Of a stretch of 64,000 nucleotides of DNA, positions 54,461 through 64,000 are shown piece after piece. Each line of letters starts with the position of its first letter. Positions within the stretch are counted from its first letter, which is position 1. Below the pieces are notes generated by a model, which ran no database searches, was not told where the DNA came from, and saw nothing but the letters and a program-made list of their open reading frames with translations. Location: assembly GCA_016869435.1 (NCBI GenBank), contig VGEB01000001.1, forward strand, positions 62,001 through 126,000. The letters are read 5' to 3'. The position numbers and the translations under genes were made by a program. Source of the DNA: Alphaproteobacteria bacterium. Lineage in GTDB: Bacteria; Pseudomonadota; Alphaproteobacteria; Rhizobiales; Beijerinckiaceae.

Positions 54461-57400
54461 TTGACCTTTCGCTTGTCGACTCTCAAGGCTGATTTGCTTG
54501 ACGCGCCGGATTATATCGGATGGTCACCGCCGCATCGACGGCCCAGCCGGGAAAAGATTTTGACGCCGACCGAACATTCGCTCATCGACCGCGCCAAGGT
54601 CTTCATCGAGCCGCTCGACGCCGAGAAGGCCGAAGCAGCGCTGGCGCGCATTCTCGAGAAGGACGGCGCAAGCGATGGCGCGCTTGCAATGTTTCTGCGG
54701 GATCGGCCAACGACGCGCGATCTGCTCCTCGGCGTGTTCGGCTCTTCCTCTTATCTGACTGACCTTGCGGCGCGCGATCCGGCGCGACTCGCGCGAGCGC
54801 TCGCGAGCGATCCCGCGCAGCGCATCGAAGCCCTGATCGAGTCGACGCGGCGCATCGAAACTGATGACGAAGCCGAGCTGATGCGCCTGCTGCGCCTTGT
54901 GAAGCAGGAAGCCGCGCTCGTCATCGCCCTCGCCGATCTCGCGAAAGTCTGGGACCTGCCGGAGGCGACGGCGGCGCTCACGCGGATCGCCGACGCCACG
55001 CTCTCCGCCGCCATTCGCTTCACGCTGCGCGCCGCTTCGCTCGCCGGCAAGCTCGAACTCGCCGATCAGCGCGACCCGGAGCGCGGGTCGGGATGGATTT
55101 TTCTCGGCATGGGCAAGGGCGGCGCATATGAGCTGAACTACTCGTCCGACATCGATCTCATTGTCTTCTTCGACCGTTCGCGCACGCGCCTCGTTGACCC
55201 GTCGGAAGACGTCGACTTCTTTGTCAAACTGACGAAGCGGATCGTAAAAATCATGAGCGAGCGCACGGCCGACGGCTATGTGTTTCGCGCCGATCTGCGG
55301 CTGCGTCCCGATCCCGGCGCGACGCCGATCGCCATCCCGCTCGAAGCGGCGCTGAGCTATTATGAAAGCATGGGCCAGAACTGGGAGCGCGCGGCCTTCA
55401 TCAAGGCGCGGCCGGTCGCGGGCGACATATTCGCCGGCGAACAGTTCCTGCAAGAACTCGCGCCTTTCATTTGGCGCAAATATTTCGACTTCGCCGCGAT
55501 CGCCGACGTCCATTCGATCAAGCGGCAGATTCACGCCCATAAGGGGCACGGCAAGATCGCCGTCGCTGGCCACAACATCAAACTCGGCCGCGGCGGCATT
55601 CGCGAAATCGAATTCTTCGTGCAGACGCAGCAGCTCATCACCGGCGGCCGCGATCGGCGCCTGCGTGGACGCTCGACGCTCGCCATGCTCGACCAGCTCG
55701 TCGACAGTGGCTGGGTGGCGCCGGAGGCGCGGGACGATCTGCGCGACGCCTATCTCTTTCTGCGCGACGTCGAGCATCGCATTCAGATGATCGCCGACGA
55801 GCAGAAACATACGCTGCCCGAAACCGAAGAGGGCGTCGCCGTCATCGGCCGAATGATGGGCTTTGTCGCCTATGCCGATTTCGCCGAAGCGCTGTTGAAG
55901 CGGCTCGATGTCGTGCAGAGCCATTATGCGAGGCTTTTCGAAAGCGCGCCGGCGCTTACCTCGTCGGCCGGCAATCTCGTCTTCACCGGCGACGACGACG
56001 ATCCGGGCACGATCGAGACGATCGCCGCGATGGGCTTTTCGAATCCGAAGACGGTGACGGCGACCATTCGCGGCTGGCATTTCGGCCGTTATGCGGCGAC
56101 GCGCTCCACCGTGGCGCGCGAACGCCTGACCGAACTGACGCCGATCATGCTCGAAGCGATGGCGGCGACGGAGAACGCAGACGCCGCCTTTCTCGCCTTC
56201 GACAAGCTCATCTCGAAATTGCCGGCCGGCGTGCAACTCTTCTCGCTGCTGGTTTCGCAGCCGCGGCTCCTCAACCTGCTCGCCGCGATCATGGGCGCGG
56301 CGCCGAAACTGGCGGAGACCATTTCGCGCCGGCCGCGCGTATTGGACGCGCTTCTCGAACCGGCGTTCTTCGAAAGCGTGCCGTCGCAGGCGGAGCTTGA
56401 TCAGCGGCTTGCGGAGCAGCTCTCGGAGGCGCGCTCCTATGAAGACGTGCTCGACCGCGCCCGCATCTTCGGCCAGGAGCAGAAATTCCTCATCGGCGTG
56501 CGTATCCTCACCGGCTCGGCCTCCGTGGCGGAAGCCGGTTTGGCCTATACGCGACTGGCTGAGACGCTGATTTCCCGGCTCTTCGCGCTGGTCTGTGACG
56601 AATTCGCCAGAGTCCATGGAACCATCGAGGGCGGCGCAGCAGCAGTCGTCGCCATGGGCAAGCTCGGGGGACGCGAAATGACGGCGTCTTCCGATCTCGA
56701 TCTGATGCTGCTTTACGACGCCGATCCGCTGGCGGAATCGAAAGGCGGCGGGCGGCCGATTTCCACACAACAATATTACGGCCGACTGACGCAGCGACTG
56801 ATCAGCGCCCTATCCGCGCCCATGGCCGAGGGTCTCCTCTACGAAGTCGATTTTCGCCTGCGGCCTTCGGGCAACAGCGGCCCGATCGCAGTGAGCCTCA
56901 AAGCCTTCTCGGACTACCACGCCCATGAGGCCTGGACCTGGGAGCATATGGCCCTGACCCGCGCCCGCGTCATCGCCGGTCCCGATGCCTTCGCAAATCG
57001 GGCCGATGCGGCGATCCGCGCCGCGCTGACGCGGCCCTGCGACCCGGAAAAACTGAAGGACGACGTCTTGTCGATGCGCTGCAGGATCGAAAAGGAGAAG
57101 GGGTCTGGAAACCCTTGGGAGGTCAAGCAGGTTCCCGGCGGGCTCGTCGACATCGAGTTCATCGCGCAATATCTGATGCTGCTCCACGGCCCCCTGCATC
57201 CCGAGCTTTATTCGACGACCGTCACGGACGCCCTTCAGAATCTCAAGGACGCCGGCTTTCTCGACGTGGGCGCGGCTGAGGCGCTGACGGCGGCGTCACG
57301 ACTTTATCAGGGCCTGACCCAATTGCTGCGCCTTGCCGTCGACGAAGCTTTCCGTCCCGCCGACGCGCCGCGCGGACTGACTGAACTGCTGCTGCGAGTC

Positions 57401-57517
57401 GGCGACGCGCCCGACCTTTCCAATCTCGAAGCCCTGCTCGTCGACACGCAGCGAAGGACCCGGGAAATTTTCACGAATGTCGTCGGAGAGGTCGCCGAGC
57501 GCCCGATTTCGGCCTGA
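54461..57517 (+). CDS. glnE: Bifunctional glutamine-synthetase adenylyltransferase/deadenylylase
   Basis: GMGKGGAYELNYSSDIDLIVFFD and MGKLGGREMTASSDLDLMLLYD duplicated nucleotidyltransferase motifs. Confidence 0.97.
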   Translation: MTFRLSTLKADLLDAPDYIGWSPPHRRPSREKILTPTEHSLIDRAKVFIEPLDAEKAEAALARILEKDGASDGALAMFLRDRPTTRDLLLGVFGSSSYLTDLAARDPARLARALASDPAQRIEALIESTRRIETDDEAELMRLLRLVKQEAALVIALADLAKVWDLPEATAALTRIADATLSAAIRFTLRAASLAGKLELADQRDPERGSGWIFLGMGKGGAYELNYSSDIDLIVFFDRSRTRLVDPSEDVDFFVKLTKRIVKIMSERTADGYVFRADLRLRPDPGATPIAIPLEAALSYYESMGQNWERAAFIKARPVAGDIFAGEQFLQELAPFIWRKYFDFAAIADVHSIKRQIHAHKGHGKIAVAGHNIKLGRGGIREIEFFVQTQQLITGGRDRRLRGRSTLAMLDQLVDSGWVAPEARDDLRDAYLFLRDVEHRIQMIADEQKHTLPETEEGVAVIGRMMGFVAYADFAEALLKRLDVVQSHYARLFESAPALTSSAGNLVFTGDDDDPGTIETIAAMGFSNPKTVTATIRGWHFGRYAATRSTVARERLTELTPIMLEAMAATENADAAFLAFDKLISKLPAGVQLFSLLVSQPRLLNLLAAIMGAAPKLAETISRRPRVLDALLEPAFFESVPSQAELDQRLAEQLSEARSYEDVLDRARIFGQEQKFLIGVRILTGSASVAEAGLAYTRLAETLISRLFALVCDEFARVHGTIEGGAAAVVAMGKLGGREMTASSDLDLMLLYDADPLAESKGGGRPISTQQYYGRLTQRLISALSAPMAEGLLYEVDFRLRPSGNSGPIAVSLKAFSDYHAHEAWTWEHMALTRARVIAGPDAFANRADAAIRAALTRPCDPEKLKDDVLSMRCRIEKEKGSGNPWEVKQVPGGLVDIEFIAQYLMLLHGPLHPELYSTTVTDALQNLKDAGFLDVGAAEALTAASRLYQGLTQLLRLAVDEAFRPADAPRGLTELLLRVGDAPDLSNLEALLVDTQRRTREIFTNVVGEVAERPISA

Positions 57518-57641
57518 GCGGGAGTTGTCAGATCGGGCCGCTCGGGCATAGATACGCCGGATTCCTCGCGCAGGAGCTTTCCCGCCGGCGGCGACGGCCG
57601 CTTTGTTCAAGGCCGCCCTGGCCCTTTTTTTGGAGCACATC

Positions 57642-58544
57642 ATGTCTCACGCCCGCAAGAATGAGCGTTCTCTCGCCCGCGCCGCGCTCGGAGCGACCGC
57701 GCTCGCGGCCCTGCTGGCGATGAGCGCCGCCGGCGCGACGACTGCGACGGCGAAAACGCTCGCCAAGGTCAATGGCGTCGAGATCACGGACGAAGACATG
57801 AAGCTCGCGATGGAGGATCTCGGCCCCGCCATTCCGCGCCAGCTCGAAGGCAAGGCGCGCGAAACTTATGTTCTCGATTTTCTCATCGATGAGCAGCTCG
57901 TCGTGCAAAAGGCGCAGGCCGACAAGGTCGCCGAAACGCCGGAATTCGCCAAGAAGCTGGGCTACCTGCGTGACAAGGCGCTGATGGAGACCCTGCTCGG
58001 CAACGTCGCCCAAAAGGCCGCGACCGAAGCGGCGATCAAGCAGGCCTATGACGAGGCGGCGAAAAACCAGAAGCCGGATACCGAGTATCACGCGCACCAC
58101 ATTCTGGTGCCGACTGAAGAAGAGGCGAAGGCTGCGCTCAAGCGCGTCAAGGGCGGCGAGGATTTCGGCAAAGTCGCCACCGAACTTTCGAAGGACCCTG
58201 GCGCTAAGGGCGGCGACCTCGGCTGGTTTACCAAGGACCGCATGGTGCCGGAGTTTGGCGATGCTGCGGCGAAGCTGCAGCCGGGCCAGATTTCCGATCC
58301 GATCAAGACGCAGTTTGGTTGGCACATCATCAGGCTGGACGAGAAGCGTCCGAAAGTTTTTCCGCCGCTCGATCAGGTCAAGGATCAGGTCGCCCGCTAC
58401 GTGGTGCAGAAGGCGCAGAGCGAACTCGTCATGAAGCTGCGTGAAGGCTCGAAGATCGAACGCGCCGACCAGCCGGCCGAGGGCGCGCCCGGCGCCAAAC
58501 CGGCGGAAGGCGCCAAGCCAGCCGAACCGCCGAAGAAGAAGTAG
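57642..58544 (+). CDS. Parvulin-type peptidyl-prolyl cis-trans isomerase
   Basis: Signal peptide; YHAHHILVPTEEEAKAALKRVKGGEDFGKVATELSKDPGAKGGDLGWFTKDRMVPEFGDAA. Confidence 0.93.
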   Translation: MSHARKNERSLARAALGATALAALLAMSAAGATTATAKTLAKVNGVEITDEDMKLAMEDLGPAIPRQLEGKARETYVLDFLIDEQLVVQKAQADKVAETPEFAKKLGYLRDKALMETLLGNVAQKAATEAAIKQAYDEAAKNQKPDTEYHAHHILVPTEEEAKAALKRVKGGEDFGKVATELSKDPGAKGGDLGWFTKDRMVPEFGDAAAKLQPGQISDPIKTQFGWHIIRLDEKRPKVFPPLDQVKDQVARYVVQKAQSELVMKLREGSKIERADQPAEGAPGAKPAEGAKPAEPPKKK

Positions 58545-58679
58545 TCCGGAAGAGCTTTTCTTCGTTTGAGGGCAGGAACGTCCCGCCGCCCGAAAATCTG
58601 TTCCGTAGCGAAGCCTTGACGCGGACGGCAAGCGCCGGGCAAATCCGCGCAGGTCCACTCCGATGTGCAAGGCTTCGCT

Positions 58680-59927
58680 ATGGCTCACGACGCCCCGGTC
58701 TCCCCGCTCGCGCCGAAATCAGTCCCCGAGATCCCGCCGCTTGACGGCGTGCGCTTCGCCGTCGGCGCCGCAGGCGTGCGCTATGCCGGACGCACCGACG
58801 TGATGCTGGCCCTGCTCGACGCCGGAACGACGGTCGCGGGCGTCTTTACCAAGTCCAAGTGCCCGTCGGCGCCGGTCGACTGGTGCCGCGAGCGTATCAA
58901 GGGCGGCAAGGCCCGCGCGCTGCTGGTCAACTCGGGAAACGCCAACGCCTTCACCGGCAAGACCGGCGCACAGGCGGTCAAATTCTCGGCGAAACTCGCC
59001 GCCGCGGCGACGGGGTCGCCCGAACGCCAGATTTTCCTCGCTTCCACCGGCGTCATCGGCGAGCCGCTCGATGCGCATAAATTCGACGGCCTGCTGGAGA
59101 AGCTCGTCGAAGGCGCGCGGCCGGACGGCTGGCAAGACGCAGCGCGCGCGATCATGACCACCGACACCTATCCGAAGCTATCGACGCGCATAGCGACGAT
59201 CGGCGGCGTCGAGGTAACGATCAGCGGCTTCGCCAAGGGCGCGGGAATGATCGCGCCCGACATGGCGACGATGCTCGCCTTCGTCTTCACCGACGCGGCG
59301 ATCGGCACGGAGGCGCTGCAGGCGTTGCTCGAAAGCGGCGCCAAGAGAAGCTTCAACGCCATCACCGTCGACGGCGACACCTCGACCTCCGACACGCTGC
59401 TGCTCTTTGCGACGGGCGCGGCGAAGAAACGCGGCGCGCCGAAGATCGAAAAGGCGAGCGACAAGCGGCTCGCCGATTTCAAGCGCGCGCTGGACGCGGT
59501 GCTGCTCGACCTCGCTCATCAGGTGGTGAAGGACGGCGAAGGGGCGCGCAAATTCGTCGAAGTAGCGGTGACCGGCGCCGACAGCGCCAAGGCGGCGAAG
59601 CGCGTGGCCTTTTCGATCGCCAATTCGCCGCTGGTGAAGACCGCGATCGCCGGCGAAGACGCCAATTGGGGGCGCATCGTCATGGCGGTCGGCAAGGCCG
59701 GCGAAAAGGCGGACCGCGACAGGCTCGCCATCTGGTTCGGCGGCGTGCGCGTCGCGCACAAAGGTTTGCGCGATCCCGACTATGACGAAGCGGAAGTTTC
59801 CCGCATCATGAAGCGCGACGAAATCGTCATTAATGTCGATCTTGGATTGGGCAAGGGCGCGGCGACGGTATGGACGTGCGACCTCACCAAGGACTATGTC
59901 GCGATCAACGGCGACTACCGAAGCTGA
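58680..59927 (+). CDS. argJ: Bifunctional glutamate N-acetyltransferase/amino-acid acetyltransferase
   Basis: [53 protein letters not shown]. Confidence 0.96.
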   Translation: MAHDAPVSPLAPKSVPEIPPLDGVRFAVGAAGVRYAGRTDVMLALLDAGTTVAGVFTKSKCPSAPVDWCRERIKGGKARALLVNSGNANAFTGKTGAQAVKFSAKLAAAATGSPERQIFLASTGVIGEPLDAHKFDGLLEKLVEGARPDGWQDAARAIMTTDTYPKLSTRIATIGGVEVTISGFAKGAGMIAPDMATMLAFVFTDAAIGTEALQALLESGAKRSFNAITVDGDTSTSDTLLLFATGAAKKRGAPKIEKASDKRLADFKRALDAVLLDLAHQVVKDGEGARKFVEVAVTGADSAKAAKRVAFSIANSPLVKTAIAGEDANWGRIVMAVGKAGEKADRDRLAIWFGGVRVAHKGLRDPDYDEAEVSRIMKRDEIVINVDLGLGKGAATVWTCDLTKDYVAINGDYRS

Positions 59928-60251
59928 TCATGGCGTTCGCGAACGCAATTATTGGCCGATATGGTGAAAGGCGCGAAGCCGGCGGCGAAATCCTCGCACA
60001 GGACCGCGGAGCAGGTTGATATTGCGCTGGAATCTAGTCGGGCGCTTGAGGATCTGCCCGTGGGCGGCTCCCTCCCGCCGCCGCGACCGACGGGGCGCTG
60101 CGGGGCGGTAGGAACGCAGCGCGGTCGTCAGGACGATATCTGACGTGCTAGACTGCCTGATCGCCGCCGAAGCGCCGGGCCGGACGAACGCCCTGCCGCG
60201 TTGGAGACGGTAAAGGTTTGCGATCTGCGTTTGTCGTGGAACGTCGTGCTC

Positions 60252-60773
60252 ATGCGTTGGGTCAAACTCCTCTTTGTCGCGCCGCTCGCCATGCTTTCCG
60301 CATGCAACACCGCGCGCGGCCCGGAGCCCGGCGTTGGCTTCGATCCCGCGCAGGCGAGTTATATCAGGGCGCCCGGCAGGGGCGTCATCGCCGGACAAGC
60401 TTTTCTGCGCGACGTTTCCGGAAAATCAAATGTGCGCTACGCCGCTGGCGAGACGGTGAGGCTGATACCCGCGACGACTTATGCGCAAGAGCGAATCAAG
60501 AAGTTCTATGGCTCGGTGAAATTTTTGCCGGCCGCGTCGATTCCAAAGGTGGATCCGGACACGCAATACGCTTCTCTGACTCGCACGACTACCGTGGAAT
60601 CAAACGGCCGCTTTACATTCGAGAATGTCGCGCCCGGGCGTTACTATCTCACCACGCAGCTCATCTGGAAGCCAAAAGATTCGACTTCGTCTGAAGGCGG
60701 CGCGATGTATGAGGAGGTGACGCTCACCGGCGCGGAAAACGGTCCGGTAAAGGTCATTCTCTCCGGTAATTGA
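60252..60773 (+). CDS. Putative lipoprotein
   Basis: LAMLSACNTARG lipobox; start at 60252 within ORF 60201..60773. Confidence 0.7.
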   Translation: MRWVKLLFVAPLAMLSACNTARGPEPGVGFDPAQASYIRAPGRGVIAGQAFLRDVSGKSNVRYAAGETVRLIPATTYAQERIKKFYGSVKFLPAASIPKVDPDTQYASLTRTTTVESNGRFTFENVAPGRYYLTTQLIWKPKDSTSSEGGAMYEEVTLTGAENGPVKVILSGN

Positions 60774-61183
60774 GTCCGCCCGTGTCTCTCCTTCTCGTCG
60801 TGGCGGCGGCGCTCGTCGACGCCGACAACCGCGTGCTCATCGCCCAGCGTCCTGAAGGCAAGACGCTCGCAGGATTATGGGAATTTCCGGGCGGCAAGCT
60901 TCATCCCGGCGAACGGCCGGAGGAAGCGTTGGCGCGCGAACTCGAAGAGGAACTTGGCGTGCGGGTCTGCGCGCCCTGTCTCGCGCCGCTGACCTTCGCA
61001 AGCCACGCCTATGATGATTTTCATCTTCTGATGCCGCTTTATGTCTGCCGTAAGTGGGAAGGATTCGTCGCGCCGGCGGAAGGACAGGCGGTGCGATGGG
61101 CGCGCGCCCGCGAATTGCGCAACTATCCGATGCCGCCCGCCGATGCGCCGCTGATCGGCCCGCTCATCGATTTGCTGGGGTGA
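60770..61183 (+). CDS. mutT: (Deoxy)nucleoside triphosphate pyrophosphohydrolase, MutT/Nudix
   Basis: LWEFPGGKLHPGERPEEALARELEEELGV Nudix box; alternative GTG start at 60782. Confidence 0.93.
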   Translation: MSPPVSLLLVVAAALVDADNRVLIAQRPEGKTLAGLWEFPGGKLHPGERPEEALARELEEELGVRVCAPCLAPLTFASHAYDDFHLLMPLYVCRKWEGFVAPAEGQAVRWARARELRNYPMPPADAPLIGPLIDLLG

Positions 61184-61219
61184 ACAAAATGGTAATCGCA
61201 TGGGTTTGGAGACGCTGCG

Positions 61220-62581
61220 ATGTTCACGCAAACCAATCAGCGTGGCCCCGACCGCCGCGCCCGCTACGCGGCCGGGAAAGCTCTACGCCAGATCGTCCCG
61301 CGTGAACGGCTGGCGGATTTTACGCCTCCCGCAAACCGCAACGCCGCGGCGATCATCGCCGAAACCGAACGTGATCGAATCCAAGCCCTGCTTCCGCTTC
61401 GCCGCAAATCCATGGCGGAGTCGCCGCACGCATTTCTGCGCGGCGCCGCTGACGTCATGGCCGCCGATCTTGCGACGCAGGCGGCTCCCGGCATTCGTGC
61501 GCAAGTCTGCGGCGATTGCCACCTCATGAATTTCGGCGCCTTCATCTCGCCGGAGGGACATGCGCTGTTCGACGTGAATGATTTCGACGAGACGCTGCCA
61601 AATGTCGATGTCACCATCGATCTGCGGCGCTTGGCGACAAGCGTCGTCGTCGCGGCGCTCGGCGCCGATAAGAGCAGGCAAGCCGCAAGATCCATGGCTC
61701 GATCCGCCGTCAAGGCATACCGCCGGGGCATGATTGAACTTGCCGGTTTGTCGCCGCTTCAGGCGTGGAATACGCGTGTGCCGCTGCGCGACGTCGTCGC
61801 CCAGCTCCGCAATCGGGTTCTTCTCGGCGCCGTCCACGCCGCGATCGCGTCGCATCGCGACGAAGACGACTTCGCTGATAATTTTCCAAAGGTGGCGAAG
61901 GATTCCTGCGGCGACTGGCGCGTCGAGGATAAGCCGCCGCGGCTCTTCCATCTGGATGATGGCGTCGCCAGTCAATTCGATCTGAACGGCCTCATCGCCG
62001 CCGCCTTCGCAAACTTGCCGCTGCAGGTCGCCAGTCTATTGCGTCGCTACCGTTTGTGCGACATCGCTTTCAAGGCGGTCGGCGTCGGCAGCGTCGGCGC
62101 TTATTGCACGATCGCGCTGTTCATGAGCGCCGACGACGAACGGCTCTTCCTTCAAATCAAGGAGGCGAAACGCTCGGTGCTGGAGCGCTTCGGCCTTGGC
62201 GCATGGACAGGCGCGCAGGGCGAGCGCGTCGTCGAGGGTCAGCGCATGATGCAGGCGGCGTCCGACATATTTCTTGGTGCGATGCTCGACCCCGCGTCCA
62301 AGCGAGAATTCTACATGCGCCAGCTGAAGACCCGTCGTCTTGGCGGACTTACGGAAGTGATGCAGCGCCATGATCTGCTAAATTACGCGAAACTCTGCGG
62401 GCGCACTTTGGCGCGCGCGCATGCGCGTTCCTCCGACGCCGCGACTCTTGCAGGCTACACGGGAAAGAGCGAAGCCTTCGACGATGCGCTCGCGTCCTTC
62501 GCGATGCTCTATGCGCGGCAGAACGCGAAGGACTACGAAGCATTCCGTGCGCAGCGAAACGACGCGCCTACTCTTCCCTGA
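61220..62581 (+). CDS. DUF2252 family protein
   Basis: MAESPHAFLRGAADVMAADL...CGDCHLMNFGAFISPEGHALFDVNDFDETLPNVDVTIDLRRLATS. Confidence 0.9.
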   Translation: MFTQTNQRGPDRRARYAAGKALRQIVPRERLADFTPPANRNAAAIIAETERDRIQALLPLRRKSMAESPHAFLRGAADVMAADLATQAAPGIRAQVCGDCHLMNFGAFISPEGHALFDVNDFDETLPNVDVTIDLRRLATSVVVAALGADKSRQAARSMARSAVKAYRRGMIELAGLSPLQAWNTRVPLRDVVAQLRNRVLLGAVHAAIASHRDEDDFADNFPKVAKDSCGDWRVEDKPPRLFHLDDGVASQFDLNGLIAAAFANLPLQVASLLRRYRLCDIAFKAVGVGSVGAYCTIALFMSADDERLFLQIKEAKRSVLERFGLGAWTGAQGERVVEGQRMMQAASDIFLGAMLDPASKREFYMRQLKTRRLGGLTEVMQRHDLLNYAKLCGRTLARAHARSSDAATLAGYTGKSEAFDDALASFAMLYARQNAKDYEAFRAQRNDAPTLP

Positions 62582-63626
62582 CCGTCGCGTAGGTCGCGGG
62601 AATCGACAGCGTCCAGATCAGCCCGTCGGGCGGGAAATTCAGCGTCGCCGTTCCGTCGAGCGCCTGGGCGACAAGGCGCTTGATGACTTTATGGCCAAAG
62701 CCTTCGCGCGGCGGCATCGCCACCGCCGGACCGCCGCTCTCGCGCCATTCGATATTGAGCCGCCCGTCTTCGAAGCGCCACGTCAGCGAGACGGCGCCCT
62801 CGGGCCGCGAGAGACCGCCAAAGCTCAGCGCGTTGGTCGCGAGTTCGTGCAAAGCGAGGCCGATGTTCTGCGCAGCCTCCGGCTTCAACATTATCCGAGG
62901 CCCGTCGATCTTGGCGCGCGCCGGCAGGTCGCCCCGCGCCACGTCCATGCAGTAGGCGAGCTGAGCGCGCACCAGGTCGCACATCGAGGCGCCGCGCCAG
63001 TCCTGCGACACGAGCAGATCATGCGCCATGGACAACGCCTGCAACCGCGCGGCGAATTTGCGCTGGAATTCTTCAAGCGAGGGGGAACCGGCGGCGGTCT
63101 GCCGCGACATCGCCTGCACCACGGCGAGGAGATTCTTCGAACGATGGACGAGTTCGCGCAGCAGCACGCGCACATGCTGCTCGCGCTGCTTGCGCGGCGT
63201 GATGTCGCGCGCGGTGCCAAGAATGCGCACCGCCCTGCCGTCCTCGAAAAAGGTGCGGCCGCGCACCGAAACCCAGCGCTCGATGCGGTCGGTCTGTCCG
63301 ATGACGCGATATTCGATCTCGTAATCGCCCTCGTGATTTGGATCGAGGGCGACGCCGACCGCTTCCTTCGTGCGCTTCTTGTCCTGTGGGTGCAGCGCGC
63401 TGCGGAAAATCTCGAAACTTGCCGGCACGCCCTCGGGCAGGCCCCACAGTCGGCGCACCCGCTCGTCGATATGCACCTCGCCCGTCAGGAGATTCCAATC
63501 CCAGATGCCGGTGCGCCCGGCGTCGAGCGCAAGCTGCATCCGCTCCAGAGCGAAGGCCTGCTCGTCGCAGAACGACCGCGCATGGCGCGCGTCATCTGTC
63601 TCTAAGCGAATTTCCGTGTCGGTCAT
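62568..63626 (-). CDS. PAS-containing sensor histidine kinase, HWE/HisKA_2-like
   Basis: ELVHRSKNLLAVVQAMSRQTA; NIGLALHELATNALSFGGL; WRESGGP; PAS TGIWDWNLLTGEVHI. Confidence 0.9.
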   Translation of the reverse strand: MTDTEIRLETDDARHARSFCDEQAFALERMQLALDAGRTGIWDWNLLTGEVHIDERVRRLWGLPEGVPASFEIFRSALHPQDKKRTKEAVGVALDPNHEGDYEIEYRVIGQTDRIERWVSVRGRTFFEDGRAVRILGTARDITPRKQREQHVRVLLRELVHRSKNLLAVVQAMSRQTAAGSPSLEEFQRKFAARLQALSMAHDLLVSQDWRGASMCDLVRAQLAYCMDVARGDLPARAKIDGPRIMLKPEAAQNIGLALHELATNALSFGGLSRPEGAVSLTWRFEDGRLNIEWRESGGPAVAMPPREGFGHKVIKRLVAQALDGTATLNFPPDGLIWTLSIPATYATVREE

Positions 63627-63691
63627 TCGGCGCCTATCGGTCTGTTGGGATGGCCGCCATCTTAGCTCCAGACGCGGCGCGGCGCGAGGGG

Positions 63692-64000
63692 CTAGATATC
63701 GACCAGTTCCGTCGCGAAGGCGGCGCGTTCCTGAATGAAGGCGAAGCGCGCTTCCGGCTTGTTTCCCATCAGCCGCTCAACGCAATCCGCCGTCTCCTCG
63801 CGATCCTCGGGTTCGACGATGACCTTGAGGAGCGTGCGCTTTCCAGGGTCCATGGTGGTTTCCTTCAGCTGAGCCGCGCTCATTTCGCCCAGCCCCTTGA
63901 AGCGGCTCGTCTCGATTTTTCCTTTCCCGGTTAGCTCCTTGCGGATCAGTTCCTCACGGTGCTCGTTGTCCCGCGCGTAGACGGTCTTCGCGCCTTGCGT
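63692..64000 (-). CDS. parE: DNA topoisomerase IV subunit B, C-terminal part (runs off the window)
   Basis: Minus-strand GLGEMSAAQLKETTMDPGKRTLLKVIVEPEDREETADCVERLMGNKPEARFAFI..ELVDI. Confidence 0.9.
   Translation of the reverse strand, partial: TQGAKTVYARDNEHREELIRKELTGKGKIETSRFKGLGEMSAAQLKETTMDPGKRTLLKVIVEPEDREETADCVERLMGNKPEARFAFIQERAAFATELVDI

Noticed and set aside
54524-56773. 749-aa minus-strand ORF opposite glnE
   Set aside because: Composition (Arg/Asp/His-rich, no recognisable motif) is typical of antisense reading of a GC-rich gene; glnE motifs on the plus strand are decisive
59952-60143. 63-aa ORF between argJ and the lipoprotein gene
   Set aside because: No recognisable features, low-complexity end, opposite-strand ORF equally open; insufficient support

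Overview
High-GC alphaproteobacterial (Rhizobiales-like) chromosomal window of about 64 kb. Most of it is core genes on both strands: secA, PPi-dependent phosphofructokinase, clpX, lon, hupB, tRNA-Val(TAC), pccB, trxA, rne, an amidase, a class A PBP, ccmBA, ligA, a GGDEF/EAL protein, ptsP, prfA, purH, xseB, a CDF transporter, gloA, nth, glnE, a parvulin PPIase, argJ, mutT, an HWE-type histidine kinase and the 3' end of parE. No prophage, IS transposase, CRISPR array or plasmid functions were seen. The most interesting locus is about 27.98-32.25 kb. It encodes an alpha-oxoamine synthase (serine palmitoyltransferase-like), a GNAT-like acyltransferase resembling bacterial ceramide synthase, a desaturase strikingly like eukaryotic dihydroceramide delta-4 desaturase (DEGS), and an FA2H/Scs7-like fatty acid hydroxylase. 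Together these look like a compact bacterial ceramide synthesis and modification cassette. A second unusual element is a 116-bp double-palindrome repeat, present in two copies of identical length. Its ends supply the stop codons of flanking genes, and one copy lies inside the ceramide cassette. A structured, terminator-bounded non-coding region upstream of trxA (about 13.74-13.99 kb), three unlisted small ORFs, and several families of palindromic intergenic repeats also deserve follow-up. All calls come from reading the sequence and the supplied ORF translations; no database search was run.
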